The position numbers were made by a program, and so were the translations under genes. The notes beneath the pieces were generated by a model that was not told the origin of the DNA, ran no database searches, and saw only the letters and a program-made list of their open reading frames with translations. From Arthrobacter sp. MYb227 (GTDB taxonomy: Bacteria; Actinomycetota; Actinomycetes; Actinomycetales; Micrococcaceae), in assembly GCF_002975435.1 (NCBI RefSeq), contig NZ_PCPT01000015.1, forward strand, positions 1 to 64,000: a stretch of 64,000 nt of DNA, read 5' to 3'. Of this stretch, positions 39,373 to 48,360 are shown in pieces (positions within the stretch are counted from its first letter, which is position 1; each line of letters opens with the position of its first letter).

Positions 39373-41378
39373 CGGGTTTCTCCTACTGCTACTGATTCGT
39401 GGCTGGCCCAGAAGTGCTCGGGGTGCTCGCCGGCCAGGACAAAGTCGGTGGGACGGTTTGGATCCGCGTCCGTGCGCTGTGAACGTTCGGCAAAGCGGTC
39501 GCCGGTAGCAAACGAGTACGGGGAGGGAACACTGCCCGGGATCTGATGCAAACGGGTGGCACCCGATTCGATGGAAAGTACAGCGCCCAGCAAACCTTGG
39601 GTGTATTCGTGGGCCGGGGCCGAAAGCAAGGCCGAGACCGGAGCCGATTCAACAACCTGACCCGCGTACATGACCGTCACGCGGTGCGCCAGCGACGCGA
39701 CAAGGGCCAGGTCGTGGCTGACAAAGACCATCGCGAAGCCAAGGGTCTCGCGCAGCTCGTTGAGCAGGTCAACTACCTGCTTTTGCACCGTGACATCAAG
39801 TGCCGTGGTCGGCTCATCGCAGACCACCAGCTTCGGGGAGCGGGATAGTGCCATGGCGATCAGTACGCGCTGGCGCTGACCACCGGATAGCTCATGCGGG
39901 TAGGACTTGAGGGTACGCACCGGATCGAGCTTGACCAGGCGCAGCAGCTCCTCGGGGCTGGTCCGTCCGCCACGCTTGGTAAGCTGACGCAGCTGATCGC
40001 CCACCAACATCGAGGGGTTCAAAGACGAAAGTGCATCCTGGTAGACCATGGCGATCTGTTCGCCGCGCAGGCCCTTGTAGACCTTGTCGTCCCCGGCAAG
40101 ATGGGTTCCGTTGGGGCCTTCGGGAAGCAATTCCTTGCCCTCAAAGCGGATCGAACCGCTCAGTTCGGCGGTATCCGGCAGCAGACCCATGATGGCCAGC
40201 GAGGTGATCGACTTGCCACACCCGGATTCGCCCACCAGAGCCATGGTTTCGCCCTCACGGACCGTGAAGGAGACGTTATCCACGATGCGGGTATCGCCAA
40301 AGCGTGCCGGGAATCGGATCGAAAGGTTTGTGACCTCAAGAATCGTCTGGGGCTCCCCGGCTGCTGTATCAAGGACCAGACGGTCGGTGCGCTTGGCCTC
40401 GGTGCTAGCCAGCAAAGTTAGTTCGCCGCGCAGACGCGCCAGTGCCTCACCATCGGCGGCCGGCTTAGTTGCCTTGGCTGCAGCGGTTTCCGAGGACGAT
40501 GCGCTCTTCTTGGTGGACTTGGGGTTCACCAGGGCATCGGTCATGCCTTCGGCCAGGATGTTCAGCGCCAGCACGGTCAGCAAAATGATCAGACCGGCAA
40601 AGGTGGTGGCCCACCAGGCACCGTTGAGCACCAGGGTACGACCATAAGAGATCACGTTGCCCCACGAAGGAGCCGGATCCTGAATACCTGCACCCAGGAA
40701 GGAAAGCGAGGCCTCAAGGATGATGGCATCGGCAACCATGATGGTGGCAAAGACCAGTACCGGGGCGGCACAGTTGCGTACCACGTGGACACCGAGGATG
40801 TAGAAGCGTCCGGCACCGATGACGCGTTCGGCACGCACATAGTCCTCGCCCCATTGGGCCAGCACGTTGGCGCGCACCACGCGGGCAATCTGCGGCACGT
40901 AGATCACCGCGATGGCGATCATGATCACCGGCAGCGAGTTACCCAGTGAGGCAAGCAGCGCTGCGGCCAGGGCGATGCCGGGGAAGGCCATGAGCATATC
41001 CATGATGCGCATGATAGTTTCGTTGGCCCATTTGGCGCTGGTTGCCGCCAAGGCGCCGAGCAGGCCGCCAACGATCAAGGCCAGGGCTACCGAGCCCAGG
41101 CCAATGATCAGCGAGGACTGGGCACCAAAGAGCAGGCGCGAGAGAATATCGCGGCCCAGTCGGTCGGTACCAAAGGGGTGATCGGCACTCGGTGCCTGGG
41201 CGGGGATGCCGGAGGCCAGCGGATCGTGTGGGGCCAATAGCGGCGCGAGGGCCGCGGCCAAACCAATCAGCAGCAAGAAGATCAGGGAGATCTTTGAACC
41301 CAGCGGAAGGGAGGTAAAGCGGGTGGTTCCGTTGCTCAGCCGGGCGACCAGGCCATTGCGTGGGGCTAGTGTTGCCAT
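39369..41378 (-). CDS. siaG: Sialic acid ABC transporter, fused permease-ATPase (SiaG-like)
   Basis: A 669-residue fusion. Residues about 1-285 are a DppC-type permease (HPFGTDRLGRDILSRLLFGA, EAA loop ERVIGAGRFYILGV). A Ser/Ala/Lys-rich linker follows (about 290-320). The ATPase covers about 335-600 with Walker A GESGCGKSI, LSGGQRQRVL and VVCDEPTTALD. In Dpp/Opp systems these are normally two proteins; the same fusion occurs in the sialic-acid importer of Corynebacterium glutamicum. It overlaps siaI (ATGA) and starts 6 bases after siaF. Confidence 0.85.
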   Translation of the reverse strand: MATLAPRNGLVARLSNGTTRFTSLPLGSKISLIFLLLIGLAAALAPLLAPHDPLASGIPAQAPSADHPFGTDRLGRDILSRLLFGAQSSLIIGLGSVALALIVGGLLGALAATSAKWANETIMRIMDMLMAFPGIALAAALLASLGNSLPVIMIAIAVIYVPQIARVVRANVLAQWGEDYVRAERVIGAGRFYILGVHVVRNCAAPVLVFATIMVADAIILEASLSFLGAGIQDPAPSWGNVISYGRTLVLNGAWWATTFAGLIILLTVLALNILAEGMTDALVNPKSTKKSASSSETAAAKATKPAADGEALARLRGELTLLASTEAKRTDRLVLDTAAGEPQTILEVTNLSIRFPARFGDTRIVDNVSFTVREGETMALVGESGCGKSITSLAIMGLLPDTAELSGSIRFEGKELLPEGPNGTHLAGDDKVYKGLRGEQIAMVYQDALSSLNPSMLVGDQLRQLTKRGGRTSPEELLRLVKLDPVRTLKSYPHELSGGQRQRVLIAMALSRSPKLVVCDEPTTALDVTVQKQVVDLLNELRETLGFAMVFVSHDLALVASLAHRVTVMYAGQVVESAPVSALLSAPAHEYTQGLLGAVLSIESGATRLHQIPGSVPSPYSFATGDRFAERSQRTDADPNRPTDFVLAGEHPEHFWASHESVAVGETR

Positions 41379-41384
41379 GTTTAT

Positions 41385-42341
41385 TTACACCGTCCTGATG
41401 CGCGGGTTGATGAGCAGGTAAAGCAGGTCAACCACGATGTTCACGAGCACGAAGGTAACCGCGATGGTGAGCACCACGCCCTGGACCAGATTGACGTCGG
41501 AGTTGGTAATGCCGTTCATGATCAGCTGACCCATGCCGGGCAGCGAGAAGATCATTTCGATGACGACCGCGCCACCGAGCAGGTACCCGATGCGTAGACC
41601 CAGCACGGTGACCGGGGTGACAAGTGCGTTGCGCAGCACGTTGCGGGTGAGTACCTCGGGCCGTGGCACACCGTTACCGATGGCCGTGCGGACATAATCC
41701 TTATCGAGTTCTTCAACCATTGAGGTGCGCACCACGCGGATCAGCGAGGCGGAGACCGGGATAGCTAGCGCCAGGGCCGGAAGTGTCATGTGGGAGAGCC
41801 AGCCGGAAAGGCCGGAGCCTTCCGGGGCCGCGCCGCCGGAGGGGAAGAGTGGGCTTTGTCCCAGCGCAAGCCACTGGATGAGCAGGATGCCGAGCCAGAA
41901 CGATGGGGTTGCCACCGCAGCGATGGAGAAGATGCGTACCAGCTGGTCGGGCAGGCGGTCACGGTAGAGCGCCGCGAGTACACCGAAGACCAGGGCGATG
42001 ACCACGGCGATCAGTACGCCAAAGAAGGTCAGCTGCAGGGTCAGTGGGAAGGCATTGGCGATCATTTCGCCGACCGGGCGGGCCGGCGGGGTGGTCATGC
42101 CAAAGTCTAGGCGGATCAGCCGGGCCAGGAAGGAGAAGTACTGGATGACCAGTGGGTCGTTCAGTCCACGTTCCTCGCGGTAGGTATCCTTGGCCTCGGG
42201 TGAGGCGCCTTCGCCAAGCGCGGAGGTTGCCTCGTCACCGGGGGAAAGTTTGAGGATGATAAAGACCAGGAAGGTGACTCCAAGAATCATCACTGGCAGG
42301 GCGGCTAGGCGGCGTAGCAGCAGCCTGAGGAGGGTTCCCAC
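41385..42341 (-). CDS. siaF: Sialic acid ABC transporter, permease (SiaF-like, DppB family)
   Basis: 318 residues from GTG 42341, with GGAG 7 bases upstream. The frame continues upstream through a Pro-rich stretch that includes the intercistronic hairpin and is rejected. Six helices are predicted. DppB features are RRLAALPVMILGVTFLVF at the N-terminus, the ERGLNDPLVIQYF region and the EAA-type loop DYVRTAIGNGVPRPEVL. It forms the membrane pore with the permease half of SiaG. Confidence 0.85.
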   Translation of the reverse strand: MGTLLRLLLRRLAALPVMILGVTFLVFIILKLSPGDEATSALGEGASPEAKDTYREERGLNDPLVIQYFSFLARLIRLDFGMTTPPARPVGEMIANAFPLTLQLTFFGVLIAVVIALVFGVLAALYRDRLPDQLVRIFSIAAVATPSFWLGILLIQWLALGQSPLFPSGGAAPEGSGLSGWLSHMTLPALALAIPVSASLIRVVRTSMVEELDKDYVRTAIGNGVPRPEVLTRNVLRNALVTPVTVLGLRIGYLLGGAVVIEMIFSLPGMGQLIMNGITNSDVNLVQGVVLTIAVTFVLVNIVVDLLYLLINPRIRTV

Positions 42342-42404
42342 GCAAGAACTCCGATGGGTAGACGACGTATTGGCAAGTGGGGGGGGAAAACTAAAAAGTG
42401 GGGG

Positions 42405-42446
42405 CGGTTGCGCCGCCGGCTGGGGGAAGCTTCGGCGGCGCAACCG
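42405..42446 (-). promoter_or_regulatory. Strong hairpin between siaE and siaF
   Basis: A perfect 14-bp GC-rich stem cggttgcgccgccg / cggcggcgcaaccg with a 14-base loop. On the transcribed strand it is followed by CCCCCACTTTTTAG. It lies just after the binding-protein gene, where such structures commonly protect the upstream mRNA or partly terminate, giving excess binding protein. Confidence 0.7.
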
Positions 42447-42479
42447 TTCAACCACAAGGCTGTCTAATCCGTTGTGGAT

Positions 42480-44093
42480 TTAGGCCTTTGGTGCGACTCC
42501 AACAAAGGAGATGCCGGTGGTTGGGAGCGGCTTGAAGCCTTCAAGCTTCTTCTCATCCCATGCGGTCGGCAGCTGGCGGTGCAACACCGGGTACAGCGGT
42601 GCTTCTTCGGCGATGAGGTTGATGGCCTGCGTCCAGGCAGCGACGGCGGCGGCCTCGTCCTTGGCCTTGACTGCCTCGTCGAGCTTGGACTGCAGGGTCT
42701 TGTACTCGGCGGTCTTGGACCAGCGGAAGCGGTTGGTCGGCCAGACATCGCCGCGGTAGAACCAGCTCAGCAACAGGTCCAGGTCGTTGCCGAAGACCGA
42801 CGGGTCACCCGGGGCTGCCACGATTGTAAACTTTCCGGTGTCGACGTAGTCGGTGTACAAGGCACCTGACTGCAGGTTCTGCATGGTGACCTTGACGCCC
42901 GGGAGCTTGTTCCAGGATTCGAGCAGCAGCGGCGCGATGTCCTTGACCCAGGAGGTGTCTGTGGTCAGCAACTCGATTTCGAGGTTGCTGACACCTGCTT
43001 CCTTGAGCAGCGATTCGGCCTTGGCCGCATCGTAGGTGTAGACCGTTGCAGCCTTGACGTACTGCGGGTGGGTTTCCTGCACGTAGGAGGTTGCTGCCTT
43101 GGCGTTACCCAGCAGTGCGCGATCAATGACCGTCTGGGTGTCGGTTGCATAGTGGAATGCCTGGCGCACGCGCTTGTCGGCGAACGGACCGGACTCACAG
43201 TTGAACATCAGGAAGAGCAGACCGAAGGACTGTACCGATTCGACGTTCATCTTTGACTTCAGGCGATCAACATCCAGGTACGGGACATCTTCGATGGCCG
43301 CAACGCGGCCGGATTCGGCGGCGGTGACGCGAGCTGCTGCATCCGAGAGCAGGTACCAGGTCATGGTGTCTGCCTTGGCTGGGTAGGCGCCGTTGTAATC
43401 TGCGAACTTCTCGAAGACGATCTTGTCGTCCTTGGTGGCCGAGATCAGCTTGTACGGGCCGGTGCCAACGGGAGCTGCATCGAATGCTGCCTGATCTGCG
43501 GAAGCCAGCTTCTTCGGGACAACCTTGACCACGGAGATGCGGGTCGGGAACAGTGGGAAGGCGTAGTTCAGGGTGAACACCACGGTGTCTTCGCCCTTGG
43601 CAGCAACCGACTTGATGAACGGAACGAACTGCGCGAACAGCGAGGCGTTCTTCGGGTCGATGACGCGCTCGAACGAGTAGACGACGTCGTCTACGGTTAC
43701 CGCGTCACCATTGTGGAACTTGGCGCCGGAACGGAGTTTGACTTCCCAGCTGGTGTCGTTGAGCTGAGTTGGTTCGGCTGCTGCAAGTGCCAGGTAGCGT
43801 TCGCGGGTTGCCGGGTGCAGGTCAACGAGGCCCTCGAAAACGTGCATGTTGGCCGCGAAGGGGGTTGCGCCCGAGGAGGTCATCGGGTCAAAGCCGGTCG
43901 ACAGTGCGTAGGAGATGCCGGCTTCCAAGTGGGTTGCTGCGCCCGAAGCGGCTGCACTGCCGCCTCCTGCCGCACCCGGGGAAGAGCAGGCCGCGATGGT
44001 TGCGGAGAAGGCTGCCGCCGCACCGATCATGCCACTCATCTTCAGAAATTCGCGACGGCCGCGGGGCTTGTTCGCCAGATCCTTCAGGGTCAT
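42480..44093 (-). CDS. siaE: Sialic acid ABC transporter, substrate-binding lipoprotein (SiaE-like)
   Basis: A 537-residue SBP_bac_5 family protein. The N-terminus has a twin-arginine [10 protein letters not shown] motif, a hydrophobic stretch and a lipobox ending IAACSSPG, so it is probably Tat-exported and lipid-anchored. The mature protein shows TFDPMTS-type and [20 protein letters not shown] blocks of dipeptide/oligopeptide/nickel binding proteins. Ligand is assigned to sialic acid by operon context (nanA, nanK, nanE and fused SiaG). It is the first gene of the operon and starts 180 bases from the divergent GntR gene. Confidence 0.83.
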   Translation of the reverse strand: MTLKDLANKPRGRREFLKMSGMIGAAAAFSATIAACSSPGAAGGGSAAASGAATHLEAGISYALSTGFDPMTSSGATPFAANMHVFEGLVDLHPATRERYLALAAAEPTQLNDTSWEVKLRSGAKFHNGDAVTVDDVVYSFERVIDPKNASLFAQFVPFIKSVAAKGEDTVVFTLNYAFPLFPTRISVVKVVPKKLASADQAAFDAAPVGTGPYKLISATKDDKIVFEKFADYNGAYPAKADTMTWYLLSDAAARVTAAESGRVAAIEDVPYLDVDRLKSKMNVESVQSFGLLFLMFNCESGPFADKRVRQAFHYATDTQTVIDRALLGNAKAATSYVQETHPQYVKAATVYTYDAAKAESLLKEAGVSNLEIELLTTDTSWVKDIAPLLLESWNKLPGVKVTMQNLQSGALYTDYVDTGKFTIVAAPGDPSVFGNDLDLLLSWFYRGDVWPTNRFRWSKTAEYKTLQSKLDEAVKAKDEAAAVAAWTQAINLIAEEAPLYPVLHRQLPTAWDEKKLEGFKPLPTTGISFVGVAPKA

Positions 44094-44133
44094 TCTCTAA
44101 CCTCTTTCAATTCCGTGCCGGTAAAGTCGGACG

Positions 44134-44145
44134 TAGGATGTCCTA
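44134..44145. promoter_or_regulatory. Candidate GntR operator in the siaE/gntR intergenic region
   Basis: Inverted repeat tagga-tg-tccta (arms tagga / tccta, 2-base centre), 41 bases from the siaE start, of the size typical for FadR-type operators. It is a visual match only; no second copy was found in the window. Confidence 0.35.
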
Positions 44146-44273
44146 TGCTGTAGGTAAGACTGTAAGGCGCATCACCGCCCGTAGTCAACTGGCTCACACA
44201 CGTGCCAATAGAAGATGATTGGTTATGAGCTGGGTTTTCCCACGCAAAACCCCACTCTGGAAGGTAAAAAGAA

Positions 44274-45008
44274 ATGACCACCACGCGAACACCGCGGCTC
44301 GATGCCCATGCGCGGCTGCGCGCGCTCACGGCGGACATTACCAACCTCATCCTTGAGCGCGGCCTACTCCCCGGGGACGCAATGCCCACCGAGCAGGAAC
44401 TCACCGCCGAACTCGGCGTGGGGCGCAACACCCTGCGCGAGGCAATCAAGGTGCTCCAAGCCCTGGGTGTTGTTGAAATCCGCCACGGCTTTGGCATGTT
44501 TGTTGCCGAGGAAAACCTCATTGCCCTTGCCGACTCGCTGACCTTCCGCGGGCAAATGTCGCTGCGCCACAAGGGACACGAGGCAAATGAGCTCGTCGAT
44601 GTGCGCCAGGCACTTGAATCCGGGCTTGTCGGCTCGGCCATGGCCGCCATCAACGCCGAACAACTCGCCGAACTCGAAAAAACCGTTGAGCTCATGGAAC
44701 AGCGTGCCTCCGTCGGCCAGAACTTTGTCGATGCCGATAAAGATTTTCACCGCATGCTCTTTGAACCACTGAACAACCAGTTGCTGAGCAACCTTTTGGG
44801 CGTCTTCTGGGATGTCTACCGCACCATTCACGAGGCAGTGGGTAGCACCGACGCAACAAAATCACACCTTGCCGAGACCGCACATTCGCACCGCGAACTG
44901 CTCGATGCGATCAAGGCCGGAGATAAGGCGCTTGCAAGCCAGCTACTCGGTTGCCACTTCGATGGAATTCGTGCCCAGCTCACCGCAGTAAACGCACAAC
45001 CCGCCTAA
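44274..45008 (+). CDS. GntR/FadR family regulator of the sialic-acid operon
   Basis: A 244-residue protein. The winged HTH (about 12-78) contains PTEQELTAELGVGRNTLREAIKVLQALG. The FCD effector domain (about 95-235) has DVRQALESG, DADKDFHRML with Asp/His metal ligands, and HRELLDAIKAGD. It is divergent from siaE and the whole sia-nan operon. In Corynebacterium the equivalent regulator is NanR, which responds to sialic-acid intermediates. A repressor role here is inferred from the layout. Confidence 0.87.
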   Translation: MTTTRTPRLDAHARLRALTADITNLILERGLLPGDAMPTEQELTAELGVGRNTLREAIKVLQALGVVEIRHGFGMFVAEENLIALADSLTFRGQMSLRHKGHEANELVDVRQALESGLVGSAMAAINAEQLAELEKTVELMEQRASVGQNFVDADKDFHRMLFEPLNNQLLSNLLGVFWDVYRTIHEAVGSTDATKSHLAETAHSHRELLDAIKAGDKALASQLLGCHFDGIRAQLTAVNAQPA

Positions 45009-45039
45009 CTTTGCGGCACCACCCCTTCCCCTCATGATG

Positions 45040-45103
45040 GGTGCCGACGGAAAATAGGCCATGGAACTTATGTTCTTGACTATTTTCTTCACGGATCGGC
45101 ACC
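45040..45103 (+). promoter_or_regulatory. Large hairpin immediately upstream of ltrA
   Basis: Outer stem ggtgccga / tcggcacc (45040-45047 and 45096-45103) encloses a second stem aaaatag / ctatttt. It ends 5 bases before the ltrA ATG and would mask the initiation region. It may also act as a weak terminator for the upstream GntR gene. Confidence 0.45.
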
Positions 45104-45107
45104 AACG

Positions 45108-46370
45108 ATGAGCGGCAATCCACTTCGGCATGCTGTAACGCGCATGCACGGCCGTGACCCACACGAACAAAACAGGGTTTCTTCCCCGCTTGAGTTGTTC
45201 TTTGATCTGACCTTTGCCATCTCCTTTGGCGTGGCAGCCGGGCTCTACGACCAGGCCGTGAGTTCCGGGCATTGGGTTACCGGGCTGATCAGCTTCGGCT
45301 TTTCAATGTTCGCGGTGATCTGGGCCTGGATTAATTTCAGCTGGTTTGCCAGCGCCTATGACACCGACGACTGGGTATTTCGGCTGGTCACCATGGTGCA
45401 GATGTTTGGTGTGCTGATTCTTTCCATGGGGTTGGGATCTGTTTTCACTTCCATTCAGGCCGGTTCCCACGTCGATAATCGCGTCATGGTCTTTGGCTAC
45501 GTCATCATGCGCGTGGCGCTGATCTTCCAATGGCTACGCGCTGCCAAACAAGATCCGTCGCGCCGCTCTACGTGTTTGAGCTACGCAAAGTACCTGGCAA
45601 TTGCCCAACTCGGGTGGATCCTCGTGATCATCTTGAATACCAGCGTGCAGCTCATGTTTGCCATGATCACCCCACTTTTTATCCTTGAAATGCTCACCCC
45701 GGTCATCGCCGAACGCAAAAGCCGTACCCCGTGGCATGCCCACCATATTGCCGAACGCTATGCGCTGCTGGTGATCATTGCCTTGGGCGAATGTTTGGTG
45801 GGCACCACCGATGCATTGCGTGCCGTGGTTGCGGAGGACGGCTGGAGCATCGAGACCATGGCCGTGGGACTGCTGGGAACCGTCCTCGCGTTCACCATGT
45901 GGTGGCTATATTTTGTCCTCCCCACGGGCACCGCATTACATCATCGGCGCAACCGTAGCTTTGTCTTTGGATATTCCCATATATTCGTCTTCTCCTCGAT
46001 TACCGCGGTGGGTGCCGGCATGCGGATCTATGCTTCATACCTTGCCGGAGATAGCCCGGTCAGCAAACTCACGGTGATCATGTCAATCGCGATTCCCGTG
46101 GCCATCTACACACTTATGCTTTTATTCCTCTACGGCTATATGCTCAAGATCGACACACTACATCTGTGGATCGCAGCCGTGTGCCTCGTGGTTACCGCCG
46201 GATCAATTCTGCTTGTCGCGGTGGGTTCTCCCATGACGTTGAGCCTTGCAATGCTGGCTATTCCTCCGGCGCTTGCCATAATTCTGGATGAACGCATCGG
46301 GCACAAGCACCGTGCCGCGGCCCTCGAATCACTTGCCCGGTCCAAGACAATTGATCACCCAGTGGATTAG
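45108..46370 (+). CDS. ltrA: Low temperature requirement protein A family membrane protein
   Basis: A 420-residue protein with about 12 hydrophobic helices. The family signature SSPLELFFDLTFAISFG is near residue 25-42, and AERYALLVIIALGE lies in the middle; both are diagnostic of LtrA. In Listeria LtrA is needed for growth at low temperature; the biochemical role is unknown. Its stop overlaps the stop of the convergent ABC-F gene by two bases. A large hairpin directly precedes the ATG. Confidence 0.88.
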   Translation: MSGNPLRHAVTRMHGRDPHEQNRVSSPLELFFDLTFAISFGVAAGLYDQAVSSGHWVTGLISFGFSMFAVIWAWINFSWFASAYDTDDWVFRLVTMVQMFGVLILSMGLGSVFTSIQAGSHVDNRVMVFGYVIMRVALIFQWLRAAKQDPSRRSTCLSYAKYLAIAQLGWILVIILNTSVQLMFAMITPLFILEMLTPVIAERKSRTPWHAHHIAERYALLVIIALGECLVGTTDALRAVVAEDGWSIETMAVGLLGTVLAFTMWWLYFVLPTGTALHHRRNRSFVFGYSHIFVFSSITAVGAGMRIYASYLAGDSPVSKLTVIMSIAIPVAIYTLMLLFLYGYMLKIDTLHLWIAAVCLVVTAGSILLVAVGSPMTLSLAMLAIPPALAIILDERIGHKHRAAALESLARSKTIDHPVD

Positions 46371-48088
46371 TTCTTCATCAGGACCTTGCCACCGACCAAG
46401 ACCTCCACCTGCCGCATACCAGCAACGGCAAAGCGTTCTCGCCAGGTTCGATCGTGGCTCACGCTCAGCACGGCACCGGGATACTCGGCAAGGGCAATTT
46501 CCAGCTCTTCAACCAATTCCGGTGCAAGATGGTTTGTTGGCTCATCAAGTAATAAAAGATCGCTAGGAACGCTCAAGGCAATAGCCAAATCAAATCGCCT
46601 ACGCTGCCCCAAAGAAAGAGCTGATAACGGCTTCATCAGTTCATCGGGGCGCAAAAGACCGGTACGCAGCAAGATTTCTATTGCCTCATCGCGGTAGTTC
46701 TTGGTTGCCCCAGCGAACGCAGCAACCACGTTGAGCGTTGAATCGCTGAGGTTCGAGCCTTCGCGCATTTCTTGGCGCAGGTGAGCGATCCGTAAGCCCT
46801 TCCGCCGCCACAGAATGCCATGCTGCACGAGGTATTCACCCTGTAGGAGACGCAATAGGGTAGTTTTTCCGGCTCCATTTTTCCCGGAGACAAGAAACCG
46901 GTCCCCCGCACTGATCTCCAACGACTCAATACTGAGCGCAGGTCTGGAGGCAGCGTCTAGGCAGATACTTTCGGCACGGAGAATCGGTTCAGACATCGTG
47001 GGCGCCAACTCGTCGTCGGTAAACGCGTGAACAAAGCGTAGTGGGTCAGCTGGTCGTGGTGCCGGATTCCTCTCAAGGCGGTCGAGGCGTTCCTTGGCCA
47101 TCCGGATTCTGGATTTTGCCCCGTGATCACGCCCCCTCATCCTGAAGGCACCGTGCCCAAACCCAGCTTTCTCCATCTTTTGTGGAATTTGTGCAAGGCG
47201 GAAAGTATTTGCCGCAACCAATTCTTGGTTGCGTTCAAGTTCTTGTTCCCACGCTAGGCGTTCGGCATTCATGCGTTCTCGTTCAATGGCCCTGGCGCTC
47301 AAGTAGCCTTCATACCCATTGCCATAGCGACTGATTTTTCCTTCGTGCAGGTTCACAATGTCCGTGGCGAAGTTTCGCAAGAAAGTGCGGTCGTGACTGA
47401 CAGCCACAAGTGCACCTCGGTGGGCGGTGAGTCGTTCCTCGAGCCAATTGAGCCCAGCTTCATCCAAATCGTTTGTTGGCTCATCAAGTAGCAATAGCGC
47501 GGGTTCGGAACTCAGTGCCGCGGCAAGCCCCAGCCGTGCTCGTTGCCCGCCGGAAAGTTCTGCAACCTCGCGTTGCCGATCAAGTCCGCCCAGACCCAGT
47601 TGATCGAGCGCAGCGTCAAGTCTGATTTCAAGCCCGTAGCCATCACGTGCTTCGAATTCCGCGCTGAGCTGCCCCAGCTTTTTAATGAGGACCGGGTGCA
47701 TAGATTCCGGCGCCTGGGCAAGTTCGAGGGCTGTAAGTTGTATCCGGTTTTCAATATCTCGTAGCTGCGCCAGGAGCAGATCAAGGGCCTCGGAGACCGT
47801 GGTTCCAGAACAAAACATTGGGCGCTGTTCCGCAATTGCCAGCCCACCGGGGATATCGAGCAATAAGTCGCCGGCATTTAGTTCGACAGTTCCGGCTAAT
47901 ACACCAAGGAGCGTTGATTTTCCCGCTCCATTTTCACCAATCAAGGCAAGCCTGTCGGTGGCGCCAATGATCAGGTCTAACTCAGTGAATACCAACCGAT
48001 CGCCATAGCGAACGGTACCGGCCCGCAGCTGACAGCTAAACCGGGAAGAAAAAGGGGAAAAGGATTGAGGAGTCATGGGGGAAACCAT
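46367..48088 (-). CDS. ABC-F ribosomal protection protein (antibiotic-resistance type)
   Basis: 573 residues from ATG 48088, with ggtggag 6 bases upstream. Two ABC domains and no membrane helices are seen. ABC1 has GENGAGKST, LSGGQRAR and LLLLDEPTNDLD; ABC2 has GKNGAGKTT, LSLGQRRR and LLLLDEPTNHLAPELVEELE. The last motif, with Ala-Pro in place of the usual Asp, is like TlrC/OleB/CarA-type resistance proteins of actinomycetes. Such proteins displace macrolides, lincosamides, streptogramins or similar drugs from the ribosome. The leader has attenuator-like structure. It is convergent with ltrA. Confidence 0.87.
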   Translation of the reverse strand: MVSPMTPQSFSPFSSRFSCQLRAGTVRYGDRLVFTELDLIIGATDRLALIGENGAGKSTLLGVLAGTVELNAGDLLLDIPGGLAIAEQRPMFCSGTTVSEALDLLLAQLRDIENRIQLTALELAQAPESMHPVLIKKLGQLSAEFEARDGYGLEIRLDAALDQLGLGGLDRQREVAELSGGQRARLGLAAALSSEPALLLLDEPTNDLDEAGLNWLEERLTAHRGALVAVSHDRTFLRNFATDIVNLHEGKISRYGNGYEGYLSARAIERERMNAERLAWEQELERNQELVAANTFRLAQIPQKMEKAGFGHGAFRMRGRDHGAKSRIRMAKERLDRLERNPAPRPADPLRFVHAFTDDELAPTMSEPILRAESICLDAASRPALSIESLEISAGDRFLVSGKNGAGKTTLLRLLQGEYLVQHGILWRRKGLRIAHLRQEMREGSNLSDSTLNVVAAFAGATKNYRDEAIEILLRTGLLRPDELMKPLSALSLGQRRRFDLAIALSVPSDLLLLDEPTNHLAPELVEELEIALAEYPGAVLSVSHDRTWRERFAVAGMRQVEVLVGGKVLMKN

Positions 48089-48096
48089 TACTTTCT

Positions 48097-48270
48097 CCAC
48101 CGTTATCGAAAGTATCGTTCCGGTGGCGCACGCAGCACATATTTCTAGCGCGCTACGAAAAGTGAGTACGGGAAAAGTCCTCAGGTCCCCAAGGTTTTAG
48201 AGACCTGCTTAGAACCCACCGCGGAGAAAACTCAACGCGGTGTTCCGTACTACAGAAATAATGTACCCAT
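48097..48270 (-). promoter_or_regulatory. Leader of the ABC-F gene: mini-ORF plus competing stems (putative attenuator)
   Basis: Elements in order of transcription (minus strand) follow. A 6-residue mini-ORF MGTLFL lies at 48270-48250. A long-range stem pairs 48245-48251, overlapping the mini-ORF stop, with 48165-48171 (AGTACGG / CCGTACT). It encloses an accgcg / cgcggt stem (between about 48215 and 48240) and a caggtc / gacctg hairpin (48202-48207 with 48182-48187) followed by AGGACTTTT. A final ccaccg / cggtgg stem (48121-48126 with 48097-48102) includes part of the ribosome-binding site. A ribosome stalled on the mini-ORF would break the long-range stem. Confidence 0.55.
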
Positions 48271-48360
48271 GATTCGATGCTAACAGCCGAGCCACTTGGT
48301 GCGTCAAGTAGTGATCAAAATTCCATGGCTTTTTAGCGCCCACGGGCGGATGCTAGAAAT

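Noticed and set aside
42342-42455. N-terminal extension of SiaF (38 codons, Pro-rich)
   Set aside because: It covers the intercistronic hairpin region and has no similarity to DppB proteins; the GTG at 42341 has a good ribosome-binding site.
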